Source of the DNA: Vitellaria paradoxa
Taxonomy: Eukaryota; Streptophyta; Magnoliopsida; Ericales; Sapotaceae
Reading direction: 5' to 3'
NCBI GenBank assembly: GCA_019916065.1
Contig: CM034243.1
Location: 31,832,147 to 31,896,146 of the forward strand
DNA: 64,000 nt
In this document: in pieces, positions 57,445 to 64,000 of the stretch
Layout of the letters: every line of letters starts with the position of its first letter
How positions within the stretch are numbered: position 1 is the stretch's first letter
Translations under genes and position numbers: made by a program
The notes under the pieces: generated by a model
Database searches by the model: none
Told to the model about the DNA's origin: nothing
What the model saw: only the letters and a program-made list of their open reading frames with translations

Positions 57445-57790
57445 GGGTGTGTTTTGGAATGAAAAAATTTAAGATAAAATGAGATAAAATAAAATAATTT
57501 GTGAGTTCGTAATTTATATAGTAAAATAAAAAATAAATAACATTTAGAAATATTTAGAAATTTTTAAAAATTTTCAGTGATTTTTAACAAACCAAATGCA
57601 TTATAAAAGAATAAAAACTTGTGTTTAGAGTGATAAAAATTGAGATAAAATAAAATAATTTATGAGTTTATAATTTATATAATGAAATAAAAAATAAATA
57701 ACATTTAAAAAATTTTTAAAATTTTAAAATTTTTCATTAGTTTTTAACCAATCAAATTCATTATAAAAGAATAAAAACTTGTGTTTCTAG
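57445..57790. repeat. Tandemly duplicated MITE-like unit (about 170 bp)
   Basis: GATAAAATAAAATAATTTGT, AAATAAATAACATTTAGAAA and CATTATAAAAGAATAAAAAC (57485-57620) recur in order at 57648-57785. The end of each copy, GAATAAAAACTTGTGTTT, is identical. The core TGAGTTCGTAATTTATATAG is the inverted family core. Confidence 0.75.
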
Positions 57791-57799
57791 GTTTGATGG

Positions 57800-59420
57800 T
57801 GAGGTCAGTTTCAAAAAAGGTTTGATGGTGAGGTGAGATTCACATTAATTCAATGAATGAGATTTAAATATAGCAACTTGAACCTAAAAAGCAACTTATG
57901 AGCCGGTTGCAAAAAGCTTTTGTTACCTATTTATTGGGATTTGATTTGAAAATGAAAATAGTTGACTTATTTTTAATTAATTATTAGTTATGTAAAAATA
58001 AATCAGTTATTTTTGTATTTAAAAATAAAAAAATAAATTTTTTTAATTGAATTTTTAATTTTAGTTAATATGATAATTTTTGTCTTTAAAAATTAAAAAA
58101 AATTAAAATATAAGAAAATAAATTTAACTAATTATGATAACAGCTATTAGCTAACAGATACTGCAACGATTACTAGCTCGGGATGCAAAAGGTAGCCTGG
58201 ATTTCGAGAGATGCATTTCCATCATTTCAAAATAAATAAATAAATAAGCGCATCTACTCTAATGAATAATAATTGAAAAAGGAACTATTTCCGCTAAAAT
58301 AGAGCGTCAATTTTTTTTAAAAAAAAAAAAAAAAAGAAAAGAGAAAAACCTGCTCTTTTAATCAAAACGATAAACTCAAGTTGCTACAGTAACATACCAA
58401 GCATGTTTTTATTTTATTTTATTTTTATTTGCTTTGATGGCTCAGGGTGTATAAGTCAACTTGTACGTACCAAGCGTGTTAGTTTAGCGTATTCAATTAT
58501 TTTTTATTATTATAATATAATATAAATCAATATTATTGTATATTATAATAACAAAAAAATAAAAAATAAAACTCAACAAAACTCTACAAATCTATATAAA
58601 ATTTAAATTTTTTTCCCTCACTGTACAAATTACGAGATAAAAATTTTACAAATTTCAATAAATGTATAAAACTCCAAACACCTCATAATTTGTTATTAAA
58701 AAATGAAATGGTATATTAGATATTCTAATGATCACTCAGTAAATACAATTAAACAATAATAACGTAAAAATAAAGAGATATACAAATTTTTTTAATGAGG
58801 AAAAATTCAAATTGAAAAAAAAAAAACCTTTGAATCTTTCAATATAGCACAACTCTTATTATCATTATTATTTTGAAACAAACACAACTCTTATTATAAA
58901 GAGTCAAATTTCAATAATTTCGAATTTACGAACCATGGGTTACTCAAATTTGAAATCTTTCGAATTACTAACAAATGTAGAAGTTAAAGTATTATTGGTT
59001 AAATATTAAAGAAAACCTATATCTCTCAATCTTAATTGCTTTTTGGAATTATTTTAACACCCTTTTGACCATGGGTTACCAACGTAATGAAATATGAAAT
59101 AGCAATTATTATAATATAAATTAATATTGTTATATATATATATATTAACATATTATTATTATTATAATATAAATTTATATTATTTTAAAAAAATATTCAA
59201 AATGTTTATTTTTAATTTGACTAGAATTCATCCATAAACTTAACGAATTAGTATGAATTATAAAAAATAAAAGAAATTTAAATGATTGGAAAAATAATTA
59301 CTTAATGTTTCAGAGTAGAATTTAAAGAAGCTTGTATAAAATGCTATTAAATAAAGCATATCTAAAATAAATATATTTATTTTACTGTTCATTAAAAAAA
59401 GAAAAAAAACATATTTATTT
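57800..59420. other. AT-rich intergenic, no gene seen
   Basis: Includes one more family MITE near 58560-58690 (CTCACTGTACAAATTACGAG; CTCCAAACACCTCATA) and long A-runs at 58320 and 58808. Confidence 0.45.
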
Positions 59421-59567
59421 ATTTGTCGAAAAATTTCAAAAAATTCTATAAATCTTTGTTAACTTTATATCACATCAATTTTTTCTCTCACTGCACGCAT
59501 TACGAATTCTTCCCAAACTATAATTTATTTCAATTTATCTCACTTTTCCTTATTCTAAACAACCCCG
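59420..59567. mobile_element. Small MITE of the CACT-ACG-ATTAC family
   Basis: The interior CTTTATATCACATCAATTTT and core CTCACTGCACGCATTACGAA nearly duplicate 42825-42987. The left terminus is degraded. Confidence 0.65.
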
Positions 59568-60271
59568 TGATCGTACATGCGCAAATTCAACACGTACGGC
59601 CCACGGGGAAAAAGAAGAAGGAAGGTCCTGTTTGGGGGTGGAACCCATTTTCCGAATTCACGGGGTCAACTCATAACCAAACTCTAGAACCCTCCCCGGG
59701 CATGTGTGCATGGATGGGTTGTCATGACTACTTCCCCATCTTTGCATACACGTGTGGGTATATTATATGCATACAGTGATACCCGCATGAAAGTAATCTT
59801 ATGTAATTCGTTGCTCGATGTACTTGTTTTTTTTAAGTCAATTATTTTAAAAAATAAAACTCAAAAAGATAAATTTTTTTATTATATAAGGCTGAGTTTG
59901 GAAAGATTTTTTTTAGCTAAATACTAAAAAATTAGTTTTTTTTTTCTTAAATTAACTTTTTTGTGTTTGAAAAGGAAAAATTAATTTTTTTAATAACTAA
60001 TTTTTAAATTATTATTAATTAGAAATTTCTATCTTTCATAATTTAATAGAAATTAAAAGTGTAAAAAGGTAAAATAATTATTTAAAAAATAAAAAAATTA
60101 AATAATTAGAAAATAAGTAAGTAATTATGATTACCAAATGCACCCTAAATAAATACGGGTTATGATATTTCCTTCTAGAAAATAGAAAAGCATTTCCCCG
60201 CATAGAGATATATGGATATATATGTATGTTTCTAAATAACTCTTTGTTGCTTGCTCGCTTTTCTAAGATAC

Positions 60272-60443
60272 GTAGGCTCCGTTTGGAGCTTACTTAAATA
60301 AAATAAAATTTTATAAAATTCTACAAATACGAATTACGAAATAATAAAATTTAAAAATTTCATTCACTATACGAATTACGAGATATTTACTTTTACAATT
60401 TTATTTTATTTTGTACATTTTTATACAACTTCAAACACACATG
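60272..60443. mobile_element. Small MITE of the CGTTTGGAG family
   Basis: GGCTCCGTTTGGAGCTTACT to AACTTCAAACACACAT, with the core CACTATACGAATTACGAGAT. Same orientation as 43552-43692. Confidence 0.75.
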
Positions 60444-63400
60444 TAGTTTGACTGGCATCACCAGGCTTGATTGACCTTTGCCTCACCAAAATAATGAGAG
60501 GGCCATAAGACTTTCCTTTGCACTTGCTAGCTGGTTGTCATTGTCGCTGTGTTGTTATTTACTTTTTTTTTAAGTTTTTATTTTTTTTTGGCCCAAATTT
60601 CCATTTCAGCGTTGAAATAACAGTTTCTTTTGCCCTTTCATGGGGGAAAATAGGAGCTTGCACCGGATGAGCTGATCCCAAGTTTATGTCTCTTCTACTA
60701 TCAAGGGTAGGGGCTGCTCCTTGCCTGCCCTCTAAATTGGTCCAGTTCTGATTTTAGGAGTCTGGTTTTGTTACTCTAAACGCATCCTTTGCATATTAGT
60801 CACTGATGGTCGCTGACATTACTCTCTCTCTTTCTCATGTAAATTAGAGCTATGTTCTGCACATTCACATGTATAAGTACGGGGTGTTTGATCGGATAAA
60901 ACTAATCAAACTCACTAACTTTTATCAATTTTTTATAATTTTTTTTAATTAAATTTTATTACATATCACTTTGATATCGAATCTTTGTATAATTATTGTA
61001 CTTTTTGATCAAATTTTTGCTAACCAAATGCCCCAACGTACATATAAGTAATATATAGGATGAAAGTTAGCGTTTAGGTATTAAATTTATTAAAATGTTT
61101 TAATATTATTTACTCTCAAATTCATTGATTTGAATTCCATAATTATCTAAACAAAATCTTTTAGAGTATTTCGATATATATATATATATCTAGGATCCAA
61201 CGTGGAGACGTCATCGTGCAATTACTATTTTGGAATTTACTTCAAATTAAATAACATTACAAAAATATTTTTATCTTTCATTTATGCAAAATTTTATAAT
61301 CTTTTATCATTAAATATAAACTACCGTTTGTTTGAAATATTATTAATAAATAAAATTTAAGTATCTTTATATATATATATAGAAAATCATAAATATATAA
61401 TCACATCTTTACTTTCATAAGGATGAGAATATTTATACTTTTTTATTAGTTTCTCACACTATAGAATAATTTTAATGAAATAGAATAATGTGCAGTAGGA
61501 AAAATTAATGAAAGAATGTATTTATCATTTCCATTACTTTTATCATCTTTGTCACCATAGTTGTAACAAATATGTTAATTGTAGGAAATAAATTACATCA
61601 TTTACATTTAGCAATGAATTAGGATATATTCAATTAATAAAAATGTAATCATTATAATTGTTTTGAAATAGATGAAAGAGAAACAACTAGTAAAAGTAAT
61701 AATAGGTTTATTTATTTGAAGCACTTATTGTTTTGCACTTTGCTGGCTTCTTGGATCATATCTTGAAAAGATTAAAAAAAGAAGAAAATAAATAATTGAT
61801 AGAAATCTAATGAGAAGGAGAAAAAAAAAAGAGAGAAGAGAAAAAGGTAGAAAAATAAAATAAAATCATTAAAATGATTATTTGATTGAATTTAGGAAAA
61901 AAAAGAATAAATATATGTAAATAATTTGTTTTATACTAAAAAATTATAGATTAAATATTGGAATAAGAATTAGGTACAAAATTATAGGGATCTTATTTTT
62001 AGCATGAAAATTTTCTATATATTCTACTATACATATTTAGTTTAATATATATCAATATTTTTAGTTTTCATATTCGTTAGTGTCCATATAACTGTATTTA
62101 TTGAAGTTGGATAAAAGCTTTTAATTAGCAGTGAATCTAGAAATCAAACTTAGGGGAAAAAATTATGTATATGTACATATATGGAAAACTTTTACCAAAA
62201 AACTTGGTCGACATGTATATGCCTCGATTCCATTTACATATTAAAGTTTGACATCTTCAAGTTGTGTTCAATGTTCATCCATTGCTTAGAAATCATAAAT
62301 GATCAAATCGATGTTAAAAATATATGCAATCAAAAAGATCTGGTAGAAATTCATCATTTATCATGATTAACACTGTATTTTTAATACAAAATAAATCAAT
62401 CTATTAATAAGAGTAGCATTGTCTTTCTCAACACCTGATATAACTTATAAATAAATAATACTTTTTACAATTTCAGACATTAATGGATATCAAAGCTCAT
62501 GACATTCTAATTGAAATTTCAAATGCAATTTTTCATAGGCAATGAATTCCATTGAATAAAATTTGTTCATGATTTATTGAATATTCCACATATAATAAAC
62601 TCGAGGATTGAAAGGTAAACTAAGAATGATTAGTGATTCTTCTTTTTTAAATCTATTATTTATTTTTTTCCAGCTGAATATCTATTGTACTCGTGAATAC
62701 ATATATTTGATAATAATTGTCTATTGTAACATTTTAACTTTAATAACCAAATTTCCTATGGTTACATTAGATTGATATATAACTTGTGTTAGAAATGTTT
62801 ATCTCGTGCTTGCTTTCTACAAAATAACTCAAATAAAGGATTCCATTCATATTCTCTTAATTTTTATAGGAATTCTTTTGTTGACGATATAAGATACACT
62901 ATATTCAAAATATTTTGATATTTGTGTTACAAAACTAACCATGTTTAGTATGTCAAGGAATGAGAATAAAAATTGTGTTTTCTTGTGTATATTTGTATTT
63001 CAATCATTGCATTACAATTATTTAAGGAATGGAATTAACAATTCTGACTTTCAACTTATGAATCCATAATTTCGTAAAATGCAAGAATTTCAAGTTCAGT
63101 TCCAATATCCAAAAATATATTTGACTATTTCATTTTTAAGTTCAAAATCATACCAACTATAGCATAACTTGTAAACACTTAGAAATGTATGTTGTGATGC
63201 TTAATAGAACATTCTTTGTACAAATGATCATACATTAAGCATGAGGTTATTACATTGAGTTGTACATTATTAAACATGGGTGTTTGTAATTTTTTGGGGT
63301 ATCAAATGTACATTTTAGATGTTTTGAATACTAAAAAATGAGTTGAAATAGTTGCGAGGAAGTTAAAGCAGAAAATGAGCAAGGAAAGACTCAAAAGTCC

Positions 63401-64000
63401 AGACACCAAAACTAATGTTTAAATAAGAGCAGAAGTAACTCAATAGAGGGACTACTCGTGTTAAGAAGGGACTTTTTATATTTGAGCACCATCCAACAAG
63501 AGCCTAGTTTGGACGCAAAATCCTTATTCGGACGTTATAGCAAAAAAATTCCATACATGAAGCTACTGGACATCTTGTATGAACATGCATTAAATTGGTC
63601 TCACGGATAGAAGCTTTCCCATTTTTGGGTGCCAAGTTTAATTTTCGAATGGTAAGGTTCTTGCCTCTCTTGTGCAGATATCTATCCAACTGTTCAAATG
63701 CTCAACTTAACACTCATATTCGAGTGCTATATCATATCTAGAACCTAAGCTTTTTTTAGGGGCATTTCGTAACCATTTGCTAAAGCAATATAGATAGGAG
63801 ATTTATCTTCTTTGTAAAGAATTTGAAACTCAAGCTAATGGTGGATTTTCACCTTGTAATCCTTATAATGGCCTGAGCCATTGTTGACTAACCCTCTGTA
63901 TTGGCTAGTCCTTTTTATCATTCTTAGTTAGGGACTCAAAACACTTTGAACGGTATAAAGTTTTGAGTTTATATTATTTTCAATGTAAGGGACAGTTGTT
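60444..64000. other. Intergenic, no gene recognised; possible LTR-like end
   Basis: No coding region that I can support. Around 60640-60760 is a GC-balanced stretch without a known match. The final 640 bp (63360-64000) has LTR-like style (TCGTGTTAAGAAGGGACTTT, ATTCGGACGTTATAG) and may be the edge of an element running past the window. Confidence 0.3.

Noticed and set aside
60640..60760. Possible organelle-DNA insertion
   Set aside because: GC-balanced, but I recognise no chloroplast or mitochondrial gene in it. Left as unassigned.

Overview
The window is nuclear DNA of a flowering plant, probably a dicot or other broad-leaved angiosperm. The evidence is the very AT-rich intergenic sequence, many-exon genes with GT-AG introns, a class I small heat shock protein, DUF674 genes, an RD19-type protease remnant, and a dense mix of plant transposons (TRIM, Cassandra, chromovirus, MULE, PIF/Harbinger MITEs, SINEs). 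I cannot name the species. Most of the sequence is repeats and repeat debris; only one or two genes look possibly intact.

Layout: 0.2-1.7 kb is a 5'-truncated LINE (minus strand). A minus-strand gene from about 10.4 to 4.6 kb encodes a divergent DHHC protein S-acyltransferase; I can trace 13 exons, and one large intron holds an LTR remnant and a very young TRIM. A decayed Ty3/gypsy chromovirus occupies 11.46-16.70 kb. Next come a TTA-flanked MITE (17.3-17.9), an 829-bp Mutator-type foldback element (18.36-19.19), and a DUF674 copy broken by an 8-bp tandem duplication (21.70-22.45). A foldback element (24.4-25.4), a small heat shock protein pseudogene with a recognisable heat-shock promoter (26.4-27.1), a tRNA-type SINE (27.4-27.7) and a non-autonomous MULE carrying host-gene-like sequence (28.41-30.04) follow. 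After AT-rich debris comes the intact DUF674 copy (34.6-35.4), a cluster of nested PIF/Harbinger-like elements with a giant palindrome (38.8-40.8), and a truncated duplicate of the 5' end of the acyltransferase gene (41.6-42.3). A Cassandra-type TRIM with 5S rRNA-like LTRs lies at 47.9-48.6, a 90-bp SINE with a perfect 15-bp target-site duplication at 53.34-53.46, and a propeptide-only RD19-like protease remnant at 57.0-57.4. The remainder is MITE-rich non-coding DNA.

The genes show no sign of acting together. The theme is local duplication and decay. DUF674, the acyltransferase 5' end and two non-coding blocks each occur twice, in the same orientation but not in simple collinear order. Transposons that hit only one member of a pair leave a natural empty site in the other. 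I found no operon-like, CRISPR-like or otherwise new multi-gene system. The most notable items are the gene-carrying MULE, the very small SINE, the nearly identical TRIM LTRs, the Cassandra element, the Mutator hairpin and the atypical DHHC protein. Exon boundaries and homology calls were made by eye.
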